Assembly: GCF_037042905.1 (NCBI RefSeq)
Contig: NC_087252.1
Coordinates: 3,125,501 to 3,189,500, forward strand
Origin: Lytechinus pictus
Taxonomy: Eukaryota; Echinodermata; Echinoidea; Temnopleuroida; Toxopneustidae
Direction of reading: 5' to 3'
DNA: 64,000 nucleotides
A program made the translations under genes and the position numbers. Numbering within the stretch: the stretch's first letter is position 1; the number at the start of each line of letters is the position of its first letter. Under the pieces are notes generated by a model that saw nothing but the letters and a program-made list of their open reading frames with translations, did not search any database and had not been told where the DNA came from. Positions 44,540 to 56,300 of this stretch are shown here, one piece after another.

Positions 44540-46556
44540 GGCGGTATTCTGAAAACGTTCTTATCTTAATTTTGTTCTTATCTACGTCACGTTCTCAAAT
44601 TGGTATTCTGAAAACGTTCTTATCTTTTTCTTATCTTTTGTTCTTATCTTTTTCTTATCTTGCTTTCCATCGATGCTGAGCGCGTAAATTTATAATTCGC
44701 GCATATGATACAAAAGCGCGCTAAAAGATAAGAACAAAATAAAGATAAGTGGTATTCTGAAAACGTTCTTATCTTTTTTCTTTCTTATCTCTTTTCGATA
44801 TTTATGATAATATTTAAGATAGCTAGATGGTTATCACATCTTACGCTGTCCGCCTTCTTTCTTGCTAAAAATCGATGGCCACTGGTAGTAATAAGTATTC
44901 CTCCCAACCTTTCTTTCATTCACCCTTTATTTTGCCTGTCTCTTTTTTCTATCCCTTTTTTTTTTCTTTCTTTCTTTTTTTCTTTATTTCTTTCTTTCGT
45001 CCTTCCTTTCGTTCTGTCTTTCTTTATTTCATTTAGGCCTATTTCTTTTCGCTTTTTCTTTTCTATCTGTTTGTCTTTTTTCATTTCTTTCATTCTTCAT
45101 TTTGTTTTATTTTTTTTAATCTTTTAACTTCTTCCTTATTTTTCTTTTGCGTTATTTTATTTATTCTTTCTTTTTCTTTTTTTAATTGAATTTATTTCCG
45201 TTAAAAACCAATAACATAAATACATATGAAATGATACATGTGAATTGATAAATGAAAAACGGGAGGATGGCCTAGCTCAGCAGCATCAATCATGGTGCTG
45301 CTGGTCTACCGAGGGGTCCTTCCTTTTTTATTTTCCCTTTTCGATTTTTTCCTTTTTTTCTTTACTAAGTTTTTTTTTCTTTCCCATTTTCTCTCTTTCT
45401 TTCTGTTTTTCTTTTCCTTTCTTCCTTCACTTTATTTATTTTTTGTACTCTTTTTATTTCTTCATTTTTTAGGGTAAATTATATTTTATTTTTTTCTTTA
45501 TTCTTTCCATTGATCTTTCTTCGTTTTTTTTTCATTCATTCTTCATTTTTCCTGCCTTGTTATTTTCCTTCTTTTTCTTTCCTTCTTTGAATTTACCTTT
45601 CTTTTTATCTTTATTTAGTTTTCAATTTTGCTTTACTTTTCCTTTCATCTTTTATCTTCCCTCTCTTATCTCTTTCTTTCTCTCCCTCTCTTTCTTTATT
45701 TCTTTGTTTCATTTTCCCCTTTTCTCTCTTCCGTCACTTTTTACATATTTTTATTCCTTCCTTTTTTTGCTTTCTTTCATTCGTTTCTTCTAACTTTTTT
45801 TGGTTCTTTATTCCTTCATTTTATCCTTTTTAATCTTTTTATTTTGTACTTTTTCGTTTTTTCCCTTTAAGTTTTTTTTTTCCTTTTCCTTCTTTATTTT
45901 TCCTTCAATGTTTTATTCCTCTTTTTATCATTGATTATCATTCTATCTATTCCTCCTTTTTCTTACTGTATTCTTTACTTTTTTTTATTTCTTTTCATTT
46001 TTTAAAATTTTCTTTTAAGTTCCTTTTGCTTGCTTTCTTTCGTTTACCTTTTCTTTCTTTCATTGTTTTCTGCATTGATCCTTTTATTTTTTAAATTTCT
46101 ATTTCATTCTGACCCTTTTCTGCCTTCTTACTTACCTACTTACTTTACTTCTTTCTTCCTGTTTTATTCTTATTCGTAACTGCTTTCTTTACCTTTTTTC
46201 TTTAATTTCTTTCTTTCTTTATTTTGTGCACATGTCTCGAAATAATAATCACTCATTGCGTATAAAATGCCTATTTCGCGCAGTGCGCAAGAAACAGTGC
46301 ACGCGCAGCGCCCATGATATTCTCTTCACATAAGGAACGCTTTTATTGGTTAAACTGCCAATATAAAGCGCATTTTGATTGGTAATATCTTAAAAATGGG
46401 CGTGTTGAAGATAAGAAGGAGGCAGTCCTTACAGAGATAAGAACGCGTTAAGAAGATTTTCAGAATACCGATTTGCAATGATTTTAGCGTCTTCTTATCT
46501 CATTGAGATAAGAACAAAGATAAGAACAAAGATAAGAACGTTTTCAGAATACCACC
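44540..46556. mobile_element. 2 kb TIR element, GGYGGTATTCTGAAAACG ends
   Basis: The left end GGCGGTATTCTGAAAACGTT and the complement of the right end (GGTGGTATTCTGAAAACGTT) are flanked by CCAGG on both sides, part of a normal minisatellite unit, so a 5-bp target duplication is likely. Further copies of the end sequence lie at 44602 and 44750. No transposase is present. The interior is mainly a pyrimidine tract. Confidence 0.8.
44890..46215 (+). repeat. 1.3 kb polypyrimidine (T/C) tract
   Basis: The plus strand is almost only T and C over 1.3 kb, as CTTT, TTTC and CCTT words. The Phe/Leu/Ser-rich open frames here are artefacts of composition. Confidence 0.9.
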
Positions 46557-46770
46557 CCAGGTCTTTAAAAAAAAGACTTTAGACTTATATGACAATTTTT
46601 TAATCAAACGGGTCTGGAAAAAAGACTTTGGACTTATATTATAATTTTTGAAACAACCGGGTCAGGAAAAGACTTTGGACTTACATTATAATTTTTTCAA
46701 TTAACCGGGTCTGGAAAAATGACTTTGCACTTTTGTGCTATATCATGAACCTATTACAATAGGTCCATCG
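46557..46770 (+). repeat. Minisatellite, right half continued
   Basis: Four more units of the GGTCTGGAAAAAAGACTTTG type continue the array interrupted at 44534. This confirms that the 2 kb element inserted into it. Confidence 0.85.
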
Positions 46771-46827
46771 CTATATGAACGCATGCATCACTACAGGATT
46801 TTAGTTTCGCCAAAAATCCCTATAAAT

Positions 46828-47015
46828 TTATTACATTTGTGGGTAAAGTCATTATTACATTTGTGGACGATCAAAAATTATTACATTTGTGGGTAAAGTG
46901 CATTATTACATTTGTGGGTAAATTTTAATTACATTTGTGGGCGTTATTACATTTGTGGGTAAAGTGTTATTACATTTGTGGGCGTTATTACTTTTGTGGG
47001 CGTTATTACATTTGT
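46828..47015 (+). repeat. ATTACATTTGTGGG tandem repeat
   Basis: About nine copies of (A)TTACATTTGTGGG, joined by TAAAGT, CGTT or short spacers, spaced 13 to 35 bases apart. Confidence 0.9.
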
Positions 47016-47024
47016 TGGTGCAAC

Positions 47025-47470
47025 AGGGGTACACCAAATCTCAGGAGGGAAGGGGCACTGCCCCCCAGGCCCCCCGTAGCTACGCCACTGTGTCCGAGCT
47101 GAAATATATTTTGTATATTGACTTCAAAACTTGATATTTTAAGCTCCATATCAGCATATTGAGCAAGATATAAATATCATCGAACAGGCAGTTCGAGCAC
47201 GAAGCGTGATCGAAAATTTTATTTAGTAACATGATTTTTTTTGCAAGTCTTCCCCCAATATTATCTTATTCATTCGTCCTCCTCTTATTTTCCTCTTCTT
47301 TTTTTCCTTTTGTCTTACCCCTTCTTCCTTTTTTCTTTACTTCTTTCTCCTTTTATTTTTGCTCCGCCAATTTTTTTCAGGGTGGCACCAGAGGGGGGGG
47401 GGGGGCACGCCAAATCTCGGGGGGGGGGGGGATGTGCCCCCAGGTCCCCCGTAGCTACGCCTCTGCGTCT
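47025..47470. mobile_element. Two GTAGCTACGCC-ended MITE fragments
   Basis: 'CACCAAATCTCAGGAGGGAA ... CCCCGTAGCTACGCCACTG' (47030-47092) and 'CACGCCAAATCTCGGGGGGG ... CCCCGTAGCTACGCCTCTG' (47405-47466) are two copies of the same end, about 375 bases apart. The sequence between them is pyrimidine-rich. Confidence 0.6.
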
Positions 47471-49245
47471 ACACCCTTAGGGGCAAGCTAAGGTGCAGAT
47501 GTACACCCCCAAATAGGAGTGGGCTCTGTACACCCATATTCGGGGTGCACGTGCGCAGCGCTAGGAGTACTCGTATAGTACTCGTATAGGGACAAGCCTG
47601 TGCACCCGTAGGCATGCTAGGGGTGTATAATTGACGAACCCGAATTTCTTAGTGTGTAGGATGGGCGACGAGACGACTGTCGCATATCACCCACCCCGGA
47701 TCGCATCCACTGATCGGTATTACTTCACAATAAGGCTACAGCGAAAAATGACTCCTCCAACATCGACGTGACTACGACGAGAGTTATTTTTTATTTATTT
47801 TTGTTGTTTAAGTCCGCGGTAAGTTTATTTATTACCTTTTAACTTATCAAAAAAAAAATTGTATCTACCAGGGTAAAATTTGTTTGTGATTTTATCTGAA
47901 AGGCTATGCTCCTCCTGCTGAAAATGTTCACATAATTTACGAAAAGCATGCACAAAATCCTTCAATTTTACTTGGCAAAAAGCAAAACACGCTTCAATTA
48001 CAAGCTCTGTCGCTTTGCTCCCACGCTTTTGATTTTTTAAAGGTGTTTGCGTGCTGCCACCCAAACGAGAGATGTCTGCGTACGTTTTTTAAGTCAGCTA
48101 ACTTAAATCAGGTCTAAGATCACTGACATGTGTACAAAGGGGACAGTAGTACAGTACAAGAAATTTACATCACTTGAAAGGGTGTAAATGTAATACACTT
48201 TAATCTTACTTAAATGCAAAATGCAATGCGATACTAAAATTCGGTCTCCTGGCTCTCAAAACATATCAGATGTATCCTTAGTAGTGAGGTCTAGCTCAAA
48301 TAATGAAAAGGAAAATTTTAGACACAAAACATTTCAAGCTAGCGAAGAGAGAAAAAAGAAATCCATGCTTACAGCACCCTCCTGCCTAAAAAAAATATTT
48401 ATAAGTTAGGGTAAAAAAAACAAAAAACAAAAAAAACATTTTAATGATTTTTTTTTTTAATTCACATTACATGGGAAGCTTCTCGATTATGACGTCGCAA
48501 ATAAAATCCAAATGAATTATAAAATCTTTATAACTCTTTATTTGATTTTCCTCAAACTTTCGCCTATATTTTTTCTGCTATATTTACAATAAACTTTGGC
48601 GGGGTGAACTTTCCCTTCAATACAATCGGAAAGTACTACAAGCGCGTGCAAAAAGTCGCGTGACTAGACGACGATCGATATTAGCGAGAAAAAAAAGAAG
48701 TTATAACAATTAGTGGGCGAATGTGGGGCGAATTTCATTATAAAAAAAATAAGCCAACCCTCCATATAAATAAAATAATTGGATATGTGAATTACGTTTC
48801 ATTTTGAACGGGGAGGGTGATGGATCGATTTTTTAGGGGGTAGGGCAAATGGGAAATTTTGAGTCTCTTGGGGGTGATATCGGGACCTTTTTTCTTAACT
48901 TTGGAGGGATAAATGATCACACGCACCTCTCACTATCTCCGGCACAGTTTAATATGTGAAAACCAATGTAAAATATCTTATTTCTGGAAAAATATGAATT
49001 GTGAAAAGGGGTGAAAAATTAAGGCAGATTGCTCAAAAGAAAATTAGCCCTTCTTCCTACAATGGTTTGTAGATATATACGTACACAAACACACACACAT
49101 ATATGTATATATATCCTATTCTGTCGTCGCTCCTCTGCTGATATATTTGATATGCCGCTGGCATATGATGGGAATTAAACCGTCAAATATAATTTCATTA
49201 CAGATGTAAATGTTACCATGCTTTCGTGAATGCAGCAGCCAAATA
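47471..49245. other. No gene recognised
   Basis: Mixed intergenic DNA. The strip 47470-47650 has repeated TACACCC words in both orientations and a direct duplication of TAGTACTCGTATAG. Near 49080-49115 there is a CA/TA microsatellite. Nothing else is supported. Confidence 0.55.
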
Positions 49246-49839
49246 TTAAAGGAGAATGAAACCCTTGAAACCAGCTGAATCCATATTAAAGAGAAAAATC
49301 AAATAAACATATTGTTGAAAGTTTGAGGAAAATTGAATGAATAATAAGAAAGTTATGAGCATTTGAATATTGAGATCACTAATGCCATGTACATCCTCCC
49401 ATTGGCAATGCGACCAAGATCTGTAATGTCACACACGTAAAACTCCCTCATTACTTTAGTACTTATTTCACTTATATTCTCATTTTTATAGAGTCTATCA
49501 CAAGGTGAGGTGTTCTCTTTATGAGAGGACAAGTACAGAGGTTTCACAACATTATATCATTGATGAATCGTTTGTCATATGATTATAGAATGAGCAAAAA
49601 GAGATGCTTTGGGGTATATTTTCAGTGTCCAAAAGGGAAGAGTTGTTCATCTGTGACATCATAGATCTTGGTCGCATTGCCAATGGGAGGATCTCCATAG
49701 CATTAGTGATCTCGACATTCAAATGCTCATAACTCTTCTATTGCTAGTCCTATTTTACCCAAACTTTTGTTGATCTTATTCTTTGATTTTTCTGCTTTCA
49801 CAAAAGCTAACTTGCTCCAAGAGTTCCATTCTCCTTTAA
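49246..49839. mobile_element. 0.6 kb foldback MITE, TTAAAGGAGAATG ends
   Basis: The ends TTAAAGGAGAATGAAACCC and the complement of the right end (TTAAAGGAGAATGGAACTC) are inverted. Similarity continues inward: 'CTCCCATTGGCAATGCGACC' at 49397 is mirrored by 'GGTCGCATTGCCAATGGGAG' at 49669. Almost the whole element can fold into one hairpin. It is non-coding. Confidence 0.8.
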
Positions 49840-50867
49840 TTGATCAATTGGAAGAGAGATAAACATACACAGAATAAAAGCAAAGGAAATGATAAATACG
49901 TGTTATCATTGAGTTACAATGTTTGTCTAATTTAGGTGTATACATTAAGGCCTCCTGTTAATGAAATGTTGTAAATATTAATATTACATCAAATTATAGT
50001 ATGCATTTACATGCCTCATTTTAAACTGTTCAGATGATTATAAATATTCAACTATTCCTTTTACACTTTTATTATTTTTTTTTTAATATGAGACTTTGTT
50101 AAATATGATAACATAAGTTCAAAGCAAGCTACGAAATTTGTTCACTGTCATATAATCTAACAACATATATTTTTGCCATAATTTTTAAATGGGGAAATTT
50201 GTATAAAGTGTAGATAATACTGATCCAGGGCCCGTATTAGTCATTTAAAATGACCCATTACATATTTGTGTGTAAACTGTACATAAAGTAGAATTAATAT
50301 TTTATGTTGTAATAACGTTAACATTGTAACAAATGCAATTGAAATATGCCAAAATCTGTAATGCCTATATTCCACTTCTGTCGGTCGATGTGTTACTGCG
50401 ATACCCTACCCCCCGGTCCAATCCCTTATTATTAATTTTTCCCTGGGTATAAGCTTAAATGGGGCATGCTCTTTGCTTGTTGATGGGTCTTTATATTTGA
50501 TGGGTTGTGTTTGTGAGTCATCTTATTAGGGGAGGGGGGATGAGTGATTGTATGACTGTGTGCGTGTGTGAGGATTTTAGAGGGAGAGGATAACTGAGAG
50601 GTAATGTTAAATCTAATGTACGTCATTTTAAGGGACAGTGTTTTCTGCCCCCCTCCCCTTCTCTCCTCCTATCTCTCTCTAACCGTTCCTCTTCTCCACA
50701 TGTATATCGACACATTCACCAACCCATGCACGTTTTAGGAATGCACCCCTTCCCTCTCCTTTCCCTCCCAAACCTCTCTTTATCTGTCTTTCCGTTACTT
50801 GTTATTGTCTTCTTTTGTCTACGCCTTCTTTTTTCCCCTCTTTCCTTAATACTCCTATTCCTCCTGG
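49840..50867. other. No gene recognised
   Basis: AT-rich intergenic DNA with a C-rich strip at 50640-50700. No supported feature. Confidence 0.55.
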
Positions 50868-51138
50868 GGCCCGTCTTACAAAGAGTTGCGATTGATCCGA
50901 TCAATCGCAAGTATGGAAAGCCAGCAAAGTCAACATATAAAATGCATGTTTGCTCAAAAAAATTCTAGATATGAATGTATATCCATAAATTCATTGATTT
51001 CTTGACAATTTGGAGTGCCCCCTTTTGTTTACAAAGGGCATTTTGCAAATTTCCTGTAGAAAAAATTATGACACTGATGAATTTCCATAGAGTTACGATT
51101 GATTGGATCAATCGTAACTCTTTGTGAGACGGGGCCCT
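50868..51138. mobile_element. 0.27 kb MITE, GGCCCGTCTYACAAAGAGTT ends
   Basis: GGCCCGTCTTACAAAGAGTT on the left is matched by the complement of GAGTTACGATTGATTGGATC ... TTTGTGAGACGGGGCCC on the right. Each arm also holds the short palindrome GATTGATCCGATCAATC or GATTGATTGGATCAATC. It is non-coding. Confidence 0.8.
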
Positions 51139-53078
51139 GGAGTCCTTTTGCCTCTTCTTCACCTTCTTATAATTCATATAATTCTCCTCCGCCCTCGTTC
51201 TTGTTCTCTATATCTTTGAATTTCTTTTGCCATCTTTAGGATTTCAATATATATTTTCATACTCTCTGGCTGAGACTCACAGAAATGGTTGAATGAATGC
51301 CAATGCAATAGTACGAATATGCATTATGGTAAGCATTCAAATGAGTTAAAATGGAATAATTACACTTTCCTTTTCTCAATGGAATAAAAAGAAGCAAATG
51401 CTGTTTGCAACGGAGCGTACAGTTATTATGTACATGGTATGCTCGGAAGTTCATGAATTGATAAAATAAAATAAGATTTTGGATCTTTAAAAGAGGGAGT
51501 TTTTAATACATAATGGTTGGTCTATGTTGAACAATTTAGTGTTTTTGTAGTTTGGATGTAAAGTAGGCCCTTTGCGTTGAAATCTGAATAGATAATGAGA
51601 TACAAAGCAAGGTTGTGCTCATTCGAATTCGGGAGCCAAAAAGTATAAAAAATTCCAGAATGGCTCCTGACCGCCTTTTTTAAATAAATCTGTTTCTGGA
51701 GGCCTAAACAACAGTGATACTGAAAAATGGATTACGGGGGCTTAGACGACAAGTCCATCCCAACAAAAAGCTAACTTGAATAAAATGAGGCAAAATCAAA
51801 CAAGCATAACACTGAAAATTATATTTCCTGGCTTTATCGATAGTTGGCTCGCCCGAGTTTAATCTATACTTTTGTAATTGGTATAACTGACATATTTTTA
51901 AATGATTATTTATACCTCAAGGTACATCATTAGAACGGAACTTTGCACTCTATCGTCAAGGAAAACAATTTAGTGTTACAAATGACCCAACGATCTAACG
52001 AAGTTTCCAATGTGTTTAGCAAAGCATACAGAGATTATATGTTAACGTGCAATTAAGTTGTCGGTCTTTAATAAAAAAAATAATAGAATGATGGTCGTTT
52101 TCACTTTCTTTTTCAAGTGAGAGAGAGAAAAAAACCTGACGCGACCCTTATTTACAAAAAAAAAACATTCGGATATGCATGCCACTTATGAAGAAGCGTA
52201 CAAGAGGCTGATTAATTCATTCTCCATTTCATATTGCTGCAAAAGTGCATGATATAAAAACTTCCCGATATTTTTTTCGCCATGTTGTATAACTATCAAA
52301 GCTGAGCAATGCTACTTTTATTTATGAACAAGAAGCACCGTTTATTATTATTATTTTTGTTAAAGAAGCGAATAGCAGCTATATTTATGCACGTCACTAT
52401 ATAAAGCACCGTATTGTGCATTTGTTTCCATTTCCTAACAGTTTGGTTTCCTGAAAAAAATCCGATAAGACTTTAGTTACTATGTGTGATCATAAATAAT
52501 ATAATATTGAAATTATTTAGGAAGAAAAGTGATCGGCAATTAACCTAAACTTGAATCTTATTTGACTTTAAAAATTATTTCAGGCACCACGGAATATACA
52601 AAACAATATAATTCCTAACACGTTCTAAACATGTTAAAGTCTTCCTTTCTGTAATGTAAGGTTGCAAATTAAATTCGGAAAGCAAGCACTTGCTAAATAT
52701 GCATAATTCTTATTTGTCAGTACATGATCATTATCCAAATAACTATATCCTGAAAACCAGCTCCAGGCATCTTTCTTTTAAAGCGTGTCTCGTCCCAATT
52801 AAAGGAATTTTATCGCATTAGATATTTCTTATTCTTACATTAATCCTATACCTTCCAAAATCAAGTAATATTGTGCTTGCCAATGCCAATTATGATTCAC
52901 ACGCCAGTTGTGTTCATTCTACCAATCGACTCCTGTTATAACGAGATGCCAAGCTCGAACACCATGATCACATATCATTATAATTCTCATAGAATCATCA
53001 ATATATACATATCTTTGGAAATTGTCAATGTCAAGAATGAGAATAATTAAATTGATTTACTTAATACTAGTATTCTGT
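51139..53078. other. 3' flank of the UGT gene, no further gene
   Basis: No coding region is supported in these 1.9 kb. The UGT transcript probably ends within it, but no convincing AATAAA was found close to the stop codon. Confidence 0.5.
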
Positions 53079-53364
53079 TCAATCATGTTTTTGCTTAGAA
53101 GAAGAGAAACATTTCCGTTTACAGAACCCAATAGTGCGTCGGATGCTATAGAAAGAAACTACTAATATTACTAAGATCACGGCTAGGAGAAAGGCCAAAA
53201 CATCTAGCATATTACGCTGTATAAAGTTGAGTCCAATCAGTGGGCTTCTCATGTAGCCGCCTCCATGCTTCATCACGTGATTTACCCAGAATGCAGCGCG
53301 ATCACCCGGATGCATCGACCTACTTTGCAGACGAGAGGACAGTAGCGTTGTCACCTCCGAGTAA
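53079..53364 (-). CDS. UGT exon 6: C-terminus, membrane anchor
   Basis: The acceptor is CGCAG|TTAC in phase 2 and the TGA is at 53081-53079. It holds HPGDRAAFWVNHVMKHGG, which matches the conserved region before the anchor in UGTs, then a hydrophobic helix, a basic stretch (KRKC) and KQKHD. Confidence 0.9.
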
Positions 53365-56300
53365 CTGCGAATACGAAACGTAAAACATTCATAATTCGCA
53401 CGATGAAGGCGGGGAAATTTTAAGTTCAAATCTTTGTGAAGGGACAGACCAAAATTCGTGTTGTTTTCAAAGACATAGAATACTATCGGTCAGTTTGGAG
53501 TCACTTCTACGATAGCATGAGTAAAACCAATCTAAAAGAAACGCCTTTTTTTACCAGGGATTTAATAGATGTTTAGGAGAAATCGTGAAATCGAATACAT
53601 TCTTTTGATGATGTGGAAGTATTATTGATAGAGAGGAACAATTAACAGCAGTCTTTAAAATAGGAACTGTTATGAGCGTTCAATAAGGTCATGGATGCAA
53701 TTATATCTTTGTATCCATGGGCGTCAATCAAGGTGGATGGAACAAGGATAAACGTGAAATGATTATAAATTTACAGGCTTGTGTTTCAATAATTGTTTTT
53801 GTTTTCTTCAAAATATATTTAATACAGTATGAAATGTCGATAGGGATTTTTTTAAACATACAATGGTGTAAACTGAATCTGGATTTGACTGTACAGACTA
53901 AAGCCCGATTTCAACCATATCCCTCAAGGTTCTGAAATAGAAATCTACTCCCGTGCAATAACCATGAAAAATATTAAATACCTATTGCTGTTGAAGATTG
54001 TCTTTATTGCATCGTCTAGTACATCAACAGTTACTTTGGTCTTGTCAAGGACTATGCCGAAACCGTGATGAGTCAGTCGAGACCCCTGATCTATGGCATC
54101 CCCTGTGAGTGGTATTAGAATAGCTGGGACACCATGGTACATGGTCTCGGAAAACCCGTTGTTGCCGATATGGAAAATGAATAGACGTGTCTTCGGGTGA
54201 CCTGAAAGACCACACAATTGCAAAGTTTGAATGCGTTAAGATTACCAACGACTTTTGTGAAGATTGCCAACTTCTTTTGTTAGTTGGAGACAATCTTTAG
54301 CATAATCTTCTTCAAAAACAGAACTCTGAGTAACCCTAACCCCAACACTATCCTTACCTAAAATATCATTTTGTGGCAGCCATGGCATCATCTTTACATT
54401 TGACGGTATCTTGAACTTAGGTTCACCGACGAACTGCCACAAAACCTTGTGCTGCGGATACCGACCAAAGACCTCGGCAAATGGTTCAAGGAATTCTTGT
54501 TTGATTTGGGTAACATAAGTACCGAGTGTGAATAAGATGACGCCACCATCGCCAGATGACTGCATAAGGGCCTATAGATCCTGGAAAAATAAAGGAACGG
54601 TTAAGCATCAAAATTGTAGTCCTGTGGTATTTACTCAGAAATTAATACATACATTCATACCGTTGAAATCTGGTGGAAAAAATCATATTTAAAAAAAAAA
54701 CAAGTTCACACCTAGTTACCAATAATACATATAGTATTTCCATTTATTTTATAGCAGGATAAAAGAGCATTGTAGATTAAATGCCTTGCTCACGGACATA
54801 GGTGCCGCGGCCGGGGATCGAACCCGGACTTGTTCATGTATAGCCAGGCGCCTTAGACCACTCGGCCACGGCACCTCCATCGTTTAACAGAGTATATTAA
54901 TCTAGCTCCCTCTTTCCTTTATGTGTATGGTTTTTTTTTCTTTTTTCTGTCTATTTCTCCTGTTTGTTGTTGTTAATGTGTTAGTTTGTTCAGCTTCGGT
55001 GTCTGATTATGCGGGGAGAGGGGAGACTCATGGGGCGGGAGAATGAAAAAAAAATTACACTCAATCATTCAATTTGCTAACGTTATGTGATAATTTCTAA
55101 TTGCTTTAGCTGCATACAGTAGACGTAGAAAATGCTATTTTTTTTATGATTTTGGATTATGTCTCTGTCTTGAAATTATCTGTTATTTTTTATTCATCAT
55201 TTGATTTGTGTATTCACAGCCGCAATTGATTTGTTATGTTATTTTTGTATGATATTATCTAAATTACGTATGCATGAATTTCATTTAAAGTGAATGAATA
55301 ATAAAGATTACTACAAAACAATATTAATTGTTATAAACATACGTTAGAAAATAGATGTATCCCTTACCGGAGGGCAGTGGTGAATTTCTTCCCACATGCG
55401 TCAACAAAAAAAAATGTACACGATTTCAAAATGTGTGGTAATGATTAACGGTACCCCCCCCCCCTTTGAAGGAGGAATATATTTCTTTCACAAACACATC
55501 AAGGGTCCAAAATCAAATCACAGTAGGTAATACTAAATTTGATTTATTTACCCAATGACGGATTACAAACTTGGAGCAAGTTCAATTATGACCAAAAATT
55601 ATTGAGGTCAATAGAACCTTGGGAGGAAAAGGCAGAGCCAGTATTGTTTACAAACCATTCGAACATCGGTGGGAATCACATTGACTTAGATAAACTAATG
55701 ATGAATTCTATGGAGGATTTTCGGGCTAAAATTAATTGAATTCTTCCATGAAAATACAACAGAAAACTATTTTTTTTAAGAAACAAAATATCACCGATAG
55801 AGGGTGCTAGATAAACAATATTTTTATTATTTGAAATTTTCACAGAGAAGTGGCGGTTGGAAGATCTAAACTGTCTTTACACCTCTGTAAGATTGGTATG
55901 TTAGGCAAGACTAGATTATAATTCACATTACTGTCTCTTCACCAAAACCAAAGGCTTGAAAGTTAAGTTGCGTTTGATTGTTGGAGTTGTATTTTATTGA
56001 TAGTCTTCTTGCACCACTGAGCCTCAGGATCCTGTAACACAAGGGTTAGCGATTAATCTTACTCTTGATTTTGTTTACGATTGACTGTATCATTGTACAT
56101 TTTATTCAATGCAATCAAACGTATACAAAAAGGTTATAGGATGATTATTGAGCTTTGTGTTACGAGGCCCAGAGCTTACATCTGGTAATGGTGCTGCCGG
56201 CCTTGCAGTGATTCCTCCTATGGTGATGATATTCGGAAGGAGCGGGAGCGGGTACTCCACCGCAAAATCCATATTGACCAGGAATAGATCGGTGTAGGTC

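Noticed and set aside
44804..45870. Several Phe/Leu/Ser-rich open frames resembling membrane proteins
   Set aside because: They are produced by the pyrimidine tract and have no motif, splice context or homologue.
54801..54876. Functional tRNA-Leu or tRNA-Ser gene
   Set aside because: Two mutually exclusive acceptor pairings exist, the anticodon arm does not pair, and SINE-like sequence follows the 3' end.
55539..55739. Plus-strand open frame in UGT intron 3
   Set aside because: It is short, has no recognisable motif and lies inside an intron.
55990..56038. Possible extra UGT exon after exon 3 (TTACAG|GATCCTGAGG)
   Set aside because: The frame gives about 22 residues unlike any UGT region and then a stop, whereas the exon at 54580 gives the expected sequence. 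It is at most a cryptic terminal exon.
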